A DNA stretch of 64,000 nt from Corythucha ciliata (lineage: Eukaryota > Arthropoda > Insecta > Hemiptera > Tingidae). The stretch is taken from assembly GCA_038030265.1 (NCBI GenBank), contig CM075938.1, positions 55,731,189 to 55,795,188 on the forward strand, in the 5' to 3' direction. The notes below the pieces were generated by a model. It saw only the letters and a program-made list of their open reading frames with translations. It searched no databases and was not told the origin of the DNA. The position numbers and the translations under genes are program-made. This document shows positions 9,745 to 19,839 of the stretch, in pieces; within the stretch, counting starts at the first letter, position 1, and each line of letters begins with the position of its first letter.

Positions 9745-10470
9745 CTTGCGAACTGACTGGTACTGAATGAGGACAAGACGCAGGACCTATACATGGGTTT
9801 AAATCCCCATCTGAAACGGTAAAAATTCCTCGGTCTTGTCTTCGACTCCCGTTTAACCTTGGCTCCCCACGTTCAAGCCCTCTCGTCTCAGCTTTCGAGG
9901 CCCATTTTTGTTCTTCGCCGCCTCAGGGGCTCTGTCTCGCCGCATCTGCTTAGGCAAGCATTTTACGCTTTTTTATGCTCCCGTTTATGACCTATGGTAA
10001 CGAGGTACGGGGCAATTCCGCGCACAGCGACACGATTTTCCGACTCCAAAAGGCCAAAATTCGCGCCATGTGTGGCCTGCGCCCCCCCCCCCCCGTTGTT
10101 CATACCGGGAGTGGTTCAAACGACTTTCGATTATGACGTTGTCCGGCGCCTACATCTTTCAGACTTTGCCTTTTGTTCGCGCTCATATCGAGGAATTTCC
10201 TTCCTGCACCTCTGACCACTCCCACGCTACTATAGGCGAGCCTTTGGCTTGAGAGTGGATTTCACTCGTCTTGCGTTCTCAGCGATTCTTTTCAACGCGC
10301 TTCCAGCAACATTTCTGAAGGAGCCTAGCATTTCTTGCGAATGCTTTAAAAGACGGCTTCACTGCATCATCGTGGATGCGGCTCCCTATTCTATTGATGA
10401 ATTCATCTCAAACTTTCTTCGTCACAACTGTGATTTATTTATTTTTCTTGTTTTTTTATATTGTTTTTGA
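9745..10470 (+). pseudogene. LINE reverse transcriptase, thumb and C-terminal fragment
   Basis: The frame resumes after the hAT insertion with typical post-palm LINE wording: LANRLVLNEDKTQDLYMG, FLGLVFDSRLTLAPHVQALS, LSRPIFVLRRLRGSV, then an IFRLQKAKIRAMCGLR stretch and a SYREWFKRLSIMTLSGAYIF segment. Several frame changes and stops are present, one at the C run 10081-10094. There is no separate RNase H domain. Confidence 0.78.
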
Positions 10471-10537
10471 CCTTGCCTTGTAACTTCTTCGCGTTGCGTT
10501 GGCAATAAATTTGAATTTGAATCATAATAATAATCTG
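10471..10537 (+). repeat. LINE 3' tail
   Basis: The element ends GGCAATAAATTTGAATTTGAATCATAATAATAAT: a poly(A)-signal-like AATAAA and a short repeated tail rather than poly(A). BEL-derived sequence on the minus strand starts directly after it. Confidence 0.6.
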
Positions 10538-10538
10538 C

Positions 10539-10703
10539 TTATTCCAGATTTAAAACACTCAGATCGAGGGGGGTGGGCTGTCTATTTTCATTTAACGCTT
10601 TTAATAATTTTTCCCTTGAAGTATAGGTGCTAGATAAGCGACTAAAATATCTCTCACGCTTTCGTACTAGAGACCTTAGCCTTTCAATTTCACTTGAAGA
10701 CAT
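10539..10703 (-). pseudogene. BEL/Pao gag N-terminal fragment (second element)
   Basis: A 54-codon minus-strand frame starts MSSSEIERLRSLVRKRERYF at 10703 and ends at a TAA at 10539-10541, next to the LINE tail. The basic helical N-terminus resembles BEL/Pao gag starts. Upstream on the minus strand (10880-10925) is ATTTGGTCCTCTGGGCCGG, wording usual in Pao-type leader sequence. The rest of the element is missing, probably cut off by the LINE. A short ORF by chance cannot be excluded. Confidence 0.45.
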
Positions 10704-11133
10704 TACGAAATTACGATAAACTTAAAGAAACTTTGAACTATCGATCGAAATTTTTCCAAAAATAAGGACACTTGCCGTTATTCTTAATAAGAAAACTATC
10801 CTCAATAAATACGTACACTACTTTGAACCTTTAGAATAACCGAAGCGCGTTAATTGCTTATTTTATTTATTATCCGGCCCAGAGGACCAAATGTTTGACC
10901 ACCTCGGAGGACCTTGCGGATGACTATTTGATCTCTTGCCTTGATCTCGAGACTCAGCGATAAGGCGATCGGTGAACGGGAACCCGCGACGGACTTTTAG
11001 GATTCGCGTACCCCGGAAGGTTACACGGGTTGAGATAACAGCTCTCCTCGTGTAGCTCTACGATTTTAGTGGTTTTTTCGTCGGGTGGATGAAGTGAAGT
11101 GCCAGTGAACGGAACACACACACGGGTTGTTCT

Positions 11134-12301
11134 GTGGAAGAGTTTACGGGCGCGAGAGGACGATCTGTGATGGCAGGGCGAGAGGGGAAGGAGGACCCCC
11201 CAAGCTATGTGGAAAGAACCAAGGCTCTTTCAATCACATCGGGTGACGATACGTCGACACCCTCCATGGATGACCTGGTTGACGAGAAATCGACGACCGG
11301 AAAGGTCGGTAATGAAAAATCTACTGGGGAGAACCCGGGCGCGAATGAAAAGGAAGGGCTATTACCTGATGAGAATGAGGGTGACTTCACTCACGTCGGA
11401 CGGAGGCCACGTACGGACGGTAAAGAGGCCCGTAAACGTATTAAAAAGGCCCAAAGGGAGCGTAGGAAAGCGGAAAGACGCGAAAGGGAAGTCCAAACGG
11501 GGTTTAGAGGTCGATTCGAGAGACAACGAATCGAGATGGAGGAAATGCGTAAGAAGAAGGAAGAGGAAAGGGCTAGACGGGTAGTTAGCGATAGGCGAGA
11601 GGGGAAGAGGGTGCGAACGGGATCGCACAACACTCCTCCAGAGGTGAAGGGACCCACAAAAAGGGTCAGTGAAGAGGTGGGGGCGGTATCGCAAACTCCA
11701 GGCCGGCCAGGCGAAGAGAGCGAAAGTGCCCATACAAGCGCGGGTCGCGATCAGGAAGGTGGATGAGGCGCCGTTTGAAGTGGACGAGGCGTTGGAGCTG
11801 AGAGACTTTGCCATGGAGGCGATGTTGGACAGTGAATGTGGGGTAAGCCGATTTATGGATTCGGGGCTAGTGGAGGATAGCAAGATTTACTTGTTTACCT
11901 GTGGGGACGTTGAGTCGGCGAGGAGATTTGTAGAGTGCCTAAAAGAACCGGTCAGGCAGAGGGGGTTGAATGTATGCCTACTGAGTGACATACCGACGCC
12001 GACTAGGATTAGGGGCGTTGTCACGGGTATGAGGCAGGCAAAAGAGAAAGTATTGAGGTTCATGAAACTGGTTAACCAGGATCTGGGCCTCGACATAGGG
12101 TCGTGGCAGTTAGTAGGATTTCGTAGAGACCCGAATGGCGTGTCAACTGAGCTGACGATCGAGGTGCCCGATAAGGACGCGGAGATTGTCAGGAAGGTGG
12201 GCCATTTGGGGGTGGAGTTTACAAGGGTAAGGTTCTGGGTGCTTTCCAAGAGAAGGTGGGGTGAGGATGATGAGGTGCTAGTGGGGGGGGGGGAACAATG
12301 A
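11134..12301 (+). pseudogene. LOA-like LINE ORF1 (two overlapping frames)
   Basis: The first frame (11134-11766) has an acidic/Ser N-terminus and a very basic, probably coiled stretch (RKRIKKAQRERRKAERRERE, about residues 98-117). The second (11669-12301) carries a folded region with KIYLFTCGDVESARRFVECL and IGSWQLVGFRRDPNGVSTEL, resembling the DUF4780-type domain of insect LINE ORF1 proteins (recalled). The two overlap by about 100 bp in different frames, so one base was probably lost or gained near 11690-11766; a GTGGGGGCGG run lies there. ORF1 proteins bind RNA in the retrotransposition particle. No CCHC knuckle is seen. Confidence 0.72.
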
Positions 12302-12556
12302 ACCCCACGACACGGCTATGGAGATTGAGAGCGATGCGATCCCTCCAAAGGATCAGGCAGGGCCCAGTGGGGTGGTTCCGCCGATGGAGGGGGTGGTTCC
12401 GCCGATGGAGGGGGTGGTTGGACGGCCAACTCAATTGGCAAAAACAGGTGATCAGGCCAGTCAGGACTTGGAGAAGTCCCTGATAAAACAACAGGGGGCA
12501 CAGGGGAAGTAGGTGGAGGGCCGGATGGCGCGAGGGGAACGGAGAGAAAGTAGGAT
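12302..12556 (+). other. Inter-ORF region of the LOA-like LINE with short tandem repeat
   Basis: A 21-bp unit GGTTCCGCCGATGGAGGGGGT occurs about twice in tandem at 12374-12420. ORF2 begins at ATG 12557 after it. A G run at 12288-12296 lies at the ORF1 end. Confidence 0.6.
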
Positions 12557-13230
12557 ATGAAGGTGCTTCATGCTAATTTGCAGCACAGCAGAACTGCGAC
12601 GGCGGATGTTGCGGTGCTGGAGGCTGGTTTGGAGTTCCAGGTGGAGTTGTTTCAGGAACCATATCTCTTTAAGGGGAGGGTGCGAGGGCTCTGGAATCGG
12701 AACTATGAGGTTATTCACGCAACGGAGGGACTGGAAAGGGTGAGGGCATGTGTGGTGGTGCAGTCTATCTTGCAGCCGGTGAGGGTAAGTGGGTACTCAA
12801 CGCCGGACTTGGCAGTGACAAGTATAAATATTAAAATGCGAGGGGGGGCACATAAGACTGTTTATGTAGCTTCCTGGTATAGGGCCTACGACGGAAGGAC
12901 GGAGATCCCGGAAGAGCTGGAAAGACTGATGGAGATCTGTGTCTGGGAGGCGGCGATATTGATCGTCGGGGCGGACTTGAATGCCCATAACGTAGCATGG
13001 GGTTCGGCAGATACGAATAGGGCAGGTGAGGAGCTTCTGGAAGACCTGGTAAGGCTGAATTTTGTAATTATGAATATTGGAAACATGCCCACGTTCGTGA
13101 CTCGGAGCCGGAGTGAGGTGATTGACGCCACATTCTGCTCTGGGGGGGGGGGGGGCGAGAGGCGTGATAACTGGATGGAGGGTGTGTAATGATATTTCCT
13201 CTGATCACAGGCCAATTAGGTTCGAGGTTG
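12557..13230 (+). pseudogene. LOA-like LINE ORF2: AP endonuclease domain
   Basis: The start MKVLHANLQHS gives the catalytic Asn. FQEPYLFKG supplies the metal-binding Glu, LIVGADLNAHNVAWGS the Asp/Asn pair, and ISSDHRPIRFEV the closing Asp-His. The domain is complete except for a frame change at the 13-14-base G run 13141-13154, after which the SDHRP motif continues in the other frame (13122-14108). Such a run could be a sequencing or true slippage error. The enzyme nicks the target to prime reverse transcription. Confidence 0.85.
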
Positions 13231-15262
13231 GGGCGAAGCCGTTGGCGGTGAAGCCGGTTAGAAACCCCAGGCGAGCGGACTGGGATAAATTCGAGAGGAA
13301 GCTACAGCAACAACAAGCTGGGGAGCAGGAGCTGCAGGAGGATAGCGTCGAACTTCAAGAAAGCAAGCTGACTAGATCGTTGAAAAAAGCGTTTGAGGAA
13401 GCCTGTCCGGCCCGACGCATTCGCGGAACGGGTGCGCCGTGGTGGAACTCCCAGCTCAGGGAGCAGCGTAAAAAAGTGAGGTCTAACTTTAATAGAGCTA
13501 GGTTGACGAAGGTTGGGGTGAATTGGCAGCAGTATAATGAAGCCAGAAAGGCCTACAAGCGGGACCTCCGGAGAACGAAGAGGACGGCGTGGGGGAAATT
13601 CTGCGAAGAAGTGGAATCGGCGAAGGAAACGGCAAGTCTGAGCAAGGTCATCAGAGATGAAGTGGAATGGCAGCTGGTATCAATCACGCTGCCGAAAGGT
13701 GAAGTGATAGCGGACAATAAGGGGATTTTGGATCATATGCTAAGCACTCATTTTCCAGGGTGTGAGGAGAGGCAGATGACTGCGGTTGAGACTGACGTGT
13801 GTGACTTAGACGGAAGTCGGAGGGCACAGAGCGAACTGATCTGCACAGGGGAACGCTTCAGATGGGCGCTGGCGACGTTGGGAGCCTACAAGGCGGCGGG
13901 GCATGACGGAATATACCCGATCGTCATCCAGAAAGCAAATGAGAGGGCGAAAGAAAGTCTTCGTCGACTGATGGTGAACTGCTTGGTAAGGACGGAAATC
14001 CCCACGGCATGGACGAGGGTAAGAGTGACATTTTTACCTAAAGGTGGTGGAAGAGCATGTAACCGCGCGGTGGATTTTAGGCCTATAAGTATTAATTGCG
14101 AGTCATAGATTTGTATATCCGGCAGGAAGTGCTTGCTAGGTGAGGGTTGCATGAGCATCAACATGCGTATAATGCGGGGAAATCGACGGATACGGCGCTG
14201 CATGCGCTACTTTCGAGGGTGGAGGATAGTTTGGCCTGTAAGGAGTACTGCTTGGGGTTATTCGTAGATATAGAGGGGGCATTCAATAATGTCTCCAGGG
14301 AGTGTATGATAGAGGCGTTGAGAGTGTTCGGGGTGAACAATGTGTTGATAGAGTTCGTGGAGGTAATGCTGCAGAACAGATGGGAGGTGGAGGAGCTGAG
14401 TGGTGTGGAAGTGGAGGTGAAGGCTGAGAGGAGAACCCCTCAAGGCTCCTGCATTTCCCCCCTGCTCTGGTGTTTGGTCATAGAGGGGCTCATACGAGTT
14501 TTGTAGAGAGAGGGTATTTATTGTCAGTTCTTTGCGGATGATGGGGTGATATTGGTGAGGGGGAAGGACTTGAGCACCTTGTGTGGTCTCATGAATCAGG
14601 CGGTTCACGTAATGAATAACTGGTGTGCAGGCAGAGGACTTGCGGTAAACCCGGAAAAAGCCAAGCTTATACTCTTTACGAAGAAGAGGAGCTTGGCAGG
14701 GTGGGGGCCAATTAGGATGAACGGAAGAGAAATAGAAAGGGTGTCAGAAGCTAAATATTTGGGAGTGACCCTGAACTGTAAACTGTCGTGGAGGACCCAC
14801 GTGGACAATGTGTGTAAACGAGCGGTAAGGACATTTCATCAATGTAGGCGAGTAGTGGGGAGTACCTGGGGCTTAACCCCCCAACGGATGCTGTGGCTAT
14901 ACACAGGTATAATTAGGCCCAGAATATTGTATGGCGCTTTGGCTTGGTGGAAAGTGGTGGAGTGGTCCTGGGGGCGGGAGTTGCTCGGCAGGGTCCAGCG
15001 TCTGGCCTGTCTGGCGGCTCTGGGGGCCTTCAGGACGACTCCAACGGCAGCGATGGAAATGTTGCTTCGGCTGCGACCCCTATATTTGGAGGTTAAGATG
15101 CGCGCAATGGAAACATGTTATGGGTTGCAAGTCCATGAGAAATGGGCGGTTAGGGGGAGAGATTTGGGACACAGGGAAGTAGGGACGGAGCTCCAGCGGG
15201 TGGCGCCTGTCACCCAGATGAGGAGTGACAAAACCGTGAAGGAAGATACGGATTCGAGTTAG
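13122..15262 (+). pseudogene. LOA-like LINE ORF2: reverse transcriptase domain
   Basis: Landmarks in order: AAGHDGIYPIVI, ARVTFLPK-like VRVTFLPKGG, DFRPISIN (end of first frame, stop near 14106); a short gap with lost conserved sequence; HAYNAGKSTDTALH, LFVDIEGAFNNVS (first catalytic Asp), TPQGSCISPLLW, a TAG at 14504, then QFFADDGVILV (FADD box, about 14528-14545), LAVNPEKAKLILF and the thumb segment ILYGALAWW. The catalytic residues are kept, but the deletion near 14108-14146 and the stop make the gene dead. Confidence 0.87.
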
Positions 15263-15281
15263 TACGAGAGAGGAATTCAGG

Positions 15282-16145
15282 GTGCAAGAGGGAACCATTA
15301 ATTGCTTCACGGATGGGTCTAAGTTGGAATCGGGGATGACAGGATCTGGGTTCTGGATACCGGAGTTTGAAGGTGGGAACTGTAGGCCCCTAGGAAAGTC
15401 GGCCACGGTTTTTCAGGCAGAGGTCGTGGCGATAAATGAATGTGTCCTGGAGCTAATTAGGAAGCATGTGAGGTTCAGGGAAGTGGTGATCTACGCGGAC
15501 AGCCGCGCAGCCCTGGGGGCGGTGACCAGGCCGGTGGTGGAGTCGGCCTTGGTGGCGGACTGTCGGCGGGCCATCACAAGGCTACAGGGAATGGGCAATG
15601 AAGTGACCCTCGCGTGGATCCCTGGACACAGGGGATACGAGGAGAATGAGAAAGCTGATGAAATGGCGAAACAGGGGGCAAATAAGGAAGTATGGAGACC
15701 TGAGCCGACTATTGTGGTCTCCAAGACAGTGGGGAGAGCCCAGATAAAGGATTGGGCGGATAGGGAGGCCGCCAGTAGTTGGAATAACCTATCAGCCTGT
15801 CGGCAAGCGAGGGCTTGCATTCGGGAACGGGACAGGGAGGCGACGATGTGGCTGCTATCACTGAGTAGAGGCAGCATGCGGAGAGTTGTGGGGATGTTTA
15901 CAGGCCACTATGCGCTACGTAAGCATATCCACACAATGGGAATGGTGGCAGACACAATGTGTCGGGGCTGCGAGTTGGAAAAGGAATCGGCTATGCACTT
16001 TGTAGGGGAGTGTGAGAGGTATGCGGCTACTCGTTTCCACATTTTCGGGACAGATAGGTTGCCAGGCATCACATTCTCGAGGGCCGAGGGGGTCCGAGTC
16101 CTTCAGTTTGTGAATGCCGTAGATAGGTTTGCGGACCCGCATTAG
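15282..16145 (+). pseudogene. LOA-like LINE ORF2: RNase H and C-terminal zinc motif
   Basis: All RNase H catalytic positions are visible: FTDGSKLESG (Asp), FQAEVVAINE (Glu), VVIYADSRAALG (Asp), and IPGHRGYEENEKADEMAK (His...Asp). A C-terminal MCRGCELEKESAMHFVGEC motif (CX2C...HX4C) follows. It is in a different frame from the RT end at 15262, so another shift separates them. RNase H removes RNA from the hybrid after target-primed synthesis. Confidence 0.88.
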
Positions 16146-16262
16146 GCTTTTCCGAGTCCGACCCTAAGGGCATGGCGTATGAGCCGGTAACGGCTTAAGC
16201 GCTTCGGGCTCGGCTAGGCCGGGTGCGGGCCCACTGAATAATAATAATAATAATAATAATAA
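16146..16262 (+). repeat. LOA-like LINE 3' UTR and (TAA)n tail
   Basis: The 3' UTR is short, GC-rich and able to form hairpins (GAGCCGGTAACGGCTTAAGC; CTCGGCTAGGCCGGG). It ends CACTGAATAATAATAATAA with about ten TAA/AAT units, the tail type of I-group LINEs. Confidence 0.75.
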
Positions 16263-16860
16263 CCCCGCTCTCACTCCCCCCAAAAGGTGCAATTATATCG
16301 GCAATTTTTGAAACGCGGCGTAAATTAACTCTTTACAAGGATAAATCAGAACGGCTTCGGCGAAAACAACACTTAATATCAAAATAAAAAGGGAAGCCTT
16401 TCAAAAGAAAAAGAGGAGGTCAAAATACAATATTTATCTTGTCCTGAACACAAGGCACGAATCGTCAGTTGAGCTATTTTTAGGGCGCATAACCTGTGGT
16501 TTTTCATTTATAGGCAGGTATGGGCAAAATACTTTGAAAATGTATTTTAAATACTGAAATACAAATACTTTTTGAATTGTATTTTGAATAAAATACAAAT
16601 ACAATTTAAAATACTTTTCAAAAATTCGATTTCGACGGAAGATAGTGCGAAAAACACGAAAAATAAATAATTCAAAAATATCAGGTCCTTCAATAGACAA
16701 GTTGGCAAAATGTAGCAGCGCGAAATGGCGCCGCGCCGCGTTGCGCAAAGAAAAGTAGGCAAGTTGTCACGAAGTATTTAGTACCGAACCGGCGAGCACT
16801 GGTGGATCGTGAGCTGAAAAGGAGGTGAGGTCACTGGTGGACCTATATCGGGGCCCAGGG
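16263..16860. other. Transposon-end sequences, no gene
   Basis: At about 16514 there is CAGGTATGGGCAAAATACTT followed by repeated AAATACAAATAC words, a layout I associate with hAT ends; its partner end was not found. At about 16829 another possible element end reads CACTGGTGGACCTATATCGG followed by GGGGCCC. No convincing coding sequence. Confidence 0.4.
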
Positions 16861-16899
16861 CGGAAATCTTCAAGAGGCCCCTAAAAGTCTCTAACTATA

Positions 16900-18930
16900 C
16901 ATAAAACCTCTATTGGTAACCTCTAAGGCCTTTTCCTAATTTTAGCCAAGGCCTTTTCCATATATTGTAGGCAAATTACCGCTATTTCCACAGTCTATCC
17001 GCTAAACAGCGCTAATGCCAAGTTTTAACTGCGAATTTCTCCATTCGCGAATGAGTGCTTTTTGTCAACTTCAACAGCAAATTAGCGCTTTTCGCCGCAA
17101 ATTAGCAACTGATTAGCGGGGTAATCCCCCCCCCCACCACCATAAAGACATAAATATGCGCTTTTCCCCAACTTTAGCAGCAAAGTAGATTTGGTATCCT
17201 GTGAATCAGCGATGTTTCTTCAACTTTCCTCGAGTTGGCGTTTTCCACAATTTTAGCTGCAAATTAGCGATTTTTTCTAGCGGTTTACTCAGTATGAGCT
17301 GAAAATTACTCAATTTTAGCCGTAAAATTCTCGAAATGTTTACCACAAATTAGCATTTTTTGTTCACCGTAACCATACACTGCGGAATAGCGATTTTGTC
17401 CAAGTTTTAGCCGCGAATTTGCGAGTTTTTCACTCATAGCCATAAATTAGCGCTTTTACTCAATTTTAGCCTCAAAGTCTCCCGAGGAAGCCGCGAATTA
17501 ACGTGTTTCCAATTTTTACGCAAATTTTAAATTTGTCTCAATTTTAGCCGTAAATTAGCGCTTTTTCGTAATTTTAGCAGTGCAGTAGCTATTTCTAGCC
17601 CGTGTATTAGCGAATTTTGTTCATTTTAGCCACGAATTGGCGTTTTCCGATATTTTTACTGCAAATCGGCAATTCTTCCATTTTTGACAGTGAATTAGCA
17701 CTTTTTGTTTCAATTTAGGCTGAAAATCAACTTTTCTCTTTATTCTAGCCAGAATAATTACTGATTTTCTCTATATTAGCCGCAAATTGGCACCGCATTA
17801 GTAATTTTTTCAATTTTAATTATATGTAGAACAGGGTTCATCTCAGTTCTAGCCGTGAATCAGTGTTTTTTCTTTTACTTATAACCATGAATTTGCCGTT
17901 TTCCTCAATTTTAGCCACAAAGTTGTTGTCAGAAGGCGGAATTAGAAATTCCAACACACTTTATCCGCGATTATTTTCCTCAATTTCAGCCGTAAATTCG
18001 CGTTTTTTTCAACTTTAGCTGCTTTGAAGCGTTTCTATAAACTGTGAATTCGCGAATTACCTTAATTTTTCAGTCACGAATTCGTGATTTCCTCAAATTT
18101 TAGCCGGGAATAACACTTTTTCCCAATTTGAGCTGAAAACGAAAGTTTTTATTTCTTTATGACAGGCTAATTATAGTGAATTTTTCAATATTAGCTGGTT
18201 TTTTTTTACACTTCAGTCCCACGTTGGCATTTTTCATTCAATTTTTGCTATGATTAGCGTTTATTGTTTAGTTTTAGCCTCGAACAGAAGCTACGCATTT
18301 GCGTTTTGTCAATTTTTCAAGCTTTAGTGACTTTGTGGGTCGCGCTCTCTTCGGTATACAAAATAACGGCCAACGAAAAATTTAGAGATCTTTTTTATAA
18401 CGACAATGAAAAATTGGGAAAATACGAACTCGCGATCAAACTGACTTATGTTGTTTTTTTAACATAATATTTGATATTTTTAAAAATAGAAATTGAGGTT
18501 TGTTAGCTGTTGGCACGCTACAACTTTAACCAATTTTGGCCACGGGTTAGCGCTTTTAATCAATTTTAGCAGTGCAGTAGGGATTCTTTCGTTTGTTTGG
18601 CGATTTTTCTCCATTTTAGCCACGACTTGGCGTTTTCCTCATTTTCAGCTGCAGTTTAGCCATTTTTTAGCAGCCAATTAGCACTTTTTTCTCAGTTTGA
18701 GTTGAAAATTAGTGTTTTTCTTAAAGTTGGCCCCGCTAATTAATATTTTTGTCAATTCTAGACGCGTAGTTTTTTTAGGTTTTAGCCCGCGTGAGCAATT
18801 TTTGTCTGATTAGCGCTGTTTCTCAGTTTGAGCCTCGATTCTTTCAGAAGCTATACAGATTTAGCACGAGACTGTTCGATTTTTGCAATTATTTGTTCGT
18901 GTTCGCAGGGACCGAATCGTCATTTTAAAC
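16900..18930 (-). repeat. Type S1 degenerate minisatellite, minus orientation
   Basis: On this strand the recurring text is TTAGCGCTTTTTCTCAATTTTAGCCGCGAA and variants, roughly 30-36 bp apart, heavily diverged. In the other orientation it reads TTCGCGGCTAAAATTGAGAAAAAGCGCTAA. No unit is identical to the next. Non-coding. Confidence 0.8.
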
Positions 18931-18949
18931 ATTTTTGGAGCTAGCAAAG

Positions 18950-19430
18950 TCTGTTACGACCATTTTTAAAGCGGGTATTCACCAGTTTGGCTATCTTTAG
19001 CGTGCAATTAGTCTTGTAAAGACAAGGCCAAGGCGCACAAACGGTCGATTTCACAGCCTTCAAGACAGGAATCATCTGTAAAGGGATGTTAAGGGCCGTC
19101 AGTTTAGCGATTTGCGCTTGAAGTCAGTTTGGCGTTTGGCCATTTTGAGAGAGGGAATAACCAATTAGCCTTTTCATAGCGAAAATCATGATATCGTAAT
19201 TTTTAGTGCGCGTAAAGTCATTTTAGCTATTTTTAGAGAGGCCTAATTGCCAATTATTATTGGCAATGGTCCGCAAAATAAATAGTCAGTTTAGCAATAT
19301 TCATGGCACAAATCGTCTGTTTTGCCATTTTAGCGCGCGATTATAGTCAGTTTAACCGTTTTTATGGTCAGAATATTTAGTTTAGCTATTTTTAGGCAGT
19401 GAACGGCTATCAAGTAATTTTTAGTAGAGC
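18950..19430 (-). repeat. Type S2 degenerate minisatellite, minus orientation
   Basis: The recurring text is GTCAGTTTAGCCATTTTTAGGGCGCGAAT and variants, about 30 bp. It directly follows S1, an order repeated at 53340-55880. Confidence 0.72.
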
Positions 19431-19479
19431 GAAGAACACAATTTCCCAAGCCCACCCCTTGAGGAAATCCTTGGACAGC

Positions 19480-19735
19480 GTCTGCTCGCAGCTAAATCCC
19501 GCAAAGTAGATAAAGAGCTTATTCGCCGCTAAAATCGAGAAAATTCGCGGCTCAAGTGGACAAGAAGCGATCCTTTGCTGCTGAAACGGAGAAAAACGAC
19601 TGAGGAAATCAGCTAATTCACGACTGAGGAAATCAGCTAATTCACGACTAAAATTGAGAAATAAAATGCGGCAAAAATTACTAATGCATGGCTTCAAAAA
19701 AAAGAAAATGAAAAAAAAAAAAAAAAAAAAAATGC
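19480..19735 (+). repeat. Type S1 units in plus orientation, with poly(A)
   Basis: The S1 text switches strand here (CGACTAAAATTGAGAAA). A 29-30-bp exact doublet (ACGACTGAGGAAATCAGCTAATTC) lies at about 19597-19650, and an A run of about 24 lies at 19709-19731. Confidence 0.65.
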
Positions 19736-19759
19736 GGTGATTTTAGATTTTTCGTATTA

Positions 19760-19838
19760 GGAGAATATACTGTGCACAGGAGCTCGGTTTCCTTGAAAAA
19801 TTATTTCGTTGACGAGCTCCATGCACATTCTATTCTCC
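19760..19838 (+). ncRNA. Short imperfect hairpin, miRNA-precursor-like
   Basis: Arm 19760-19786 (GGAGAATATACTGTGCACAG...) pairs with 19813-19838 (...ATGCACATTCTATTCTCC) with a few mismatches and one bulge, around a 26-nt loop. Size and shape suit a microRNA precursor. A tiny palindromic transposon remnant is an equal alternative, as there is no expression evidence. Confidence 0.3.
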
Positions 19839-19839
19839 C

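Larger units (their letters stand above)
6330..10537 (+). mobile_element. 5'-truncated LINE, split by nested hAT elements
   Basis: Reverse-transcriptase sequence at about 6400-6638 stops at a hAT insertion and resumes exactly at 9745 after the 8-bp duplication CTTGCGAA. The 3' part runs to a tail GGCAATAAATTTGAATTTGAATC followed by ATAATAATAAT. The overall style (APE-type LINE of the Jockey/CR1 group) is inferred from motif wording. The copy has stops and shifts and is dead. Confidence 0.8.
10931..16262 (+). mobile_element. LOA-like (I-group) LINE, near full length, frameshifted
   Basis: Order: 5' UTR, ORF1 (11134-12301), ORF2 with apurinic endonuclease, RT and RNase H (12557-16145), a GC-rich 3' UTR, and a (TAA)n tail (16227-16262). 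An RNase H domain at the C-terminus plus IEGAFN in the palm place it in the I/LOA group by family knowledge. It has frameshifts in ORF1 and ORF2, several in or next to G runs, and one internal stop at 14504. The 5' limit is uncertain; the block differs from its surroundings in being G-rich on the plus strand. Confidence 0.85.

Noticed and set aside
11362..11883. 173-codon minus-strand frame opposite LINE ORF1
   Set aside because: It is antisense to a coherent ORF1 frame and is a shadow of its codon usage.
12219..12491. Minus-strand frame with HPLHRRNHP repeats
   Set aside because: It is antisense to the short tandem repeat between the LINE ORFs.
10539..16262. Origin, operon or other bacterial features
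   Set aside because: All coding text is of eukaryotic retroelement type, and no ribosome-binding-site pattern or operon spacing is seen.
16434..16762. Minus-strand 104-codon frame
   Set aside because: It comes from the AAATACAAATAC repeat near a transposon end.
18264..18681. Two small plus-strand frames
   Set aside because: They are formed by S1 array sequence; no start context or homology.
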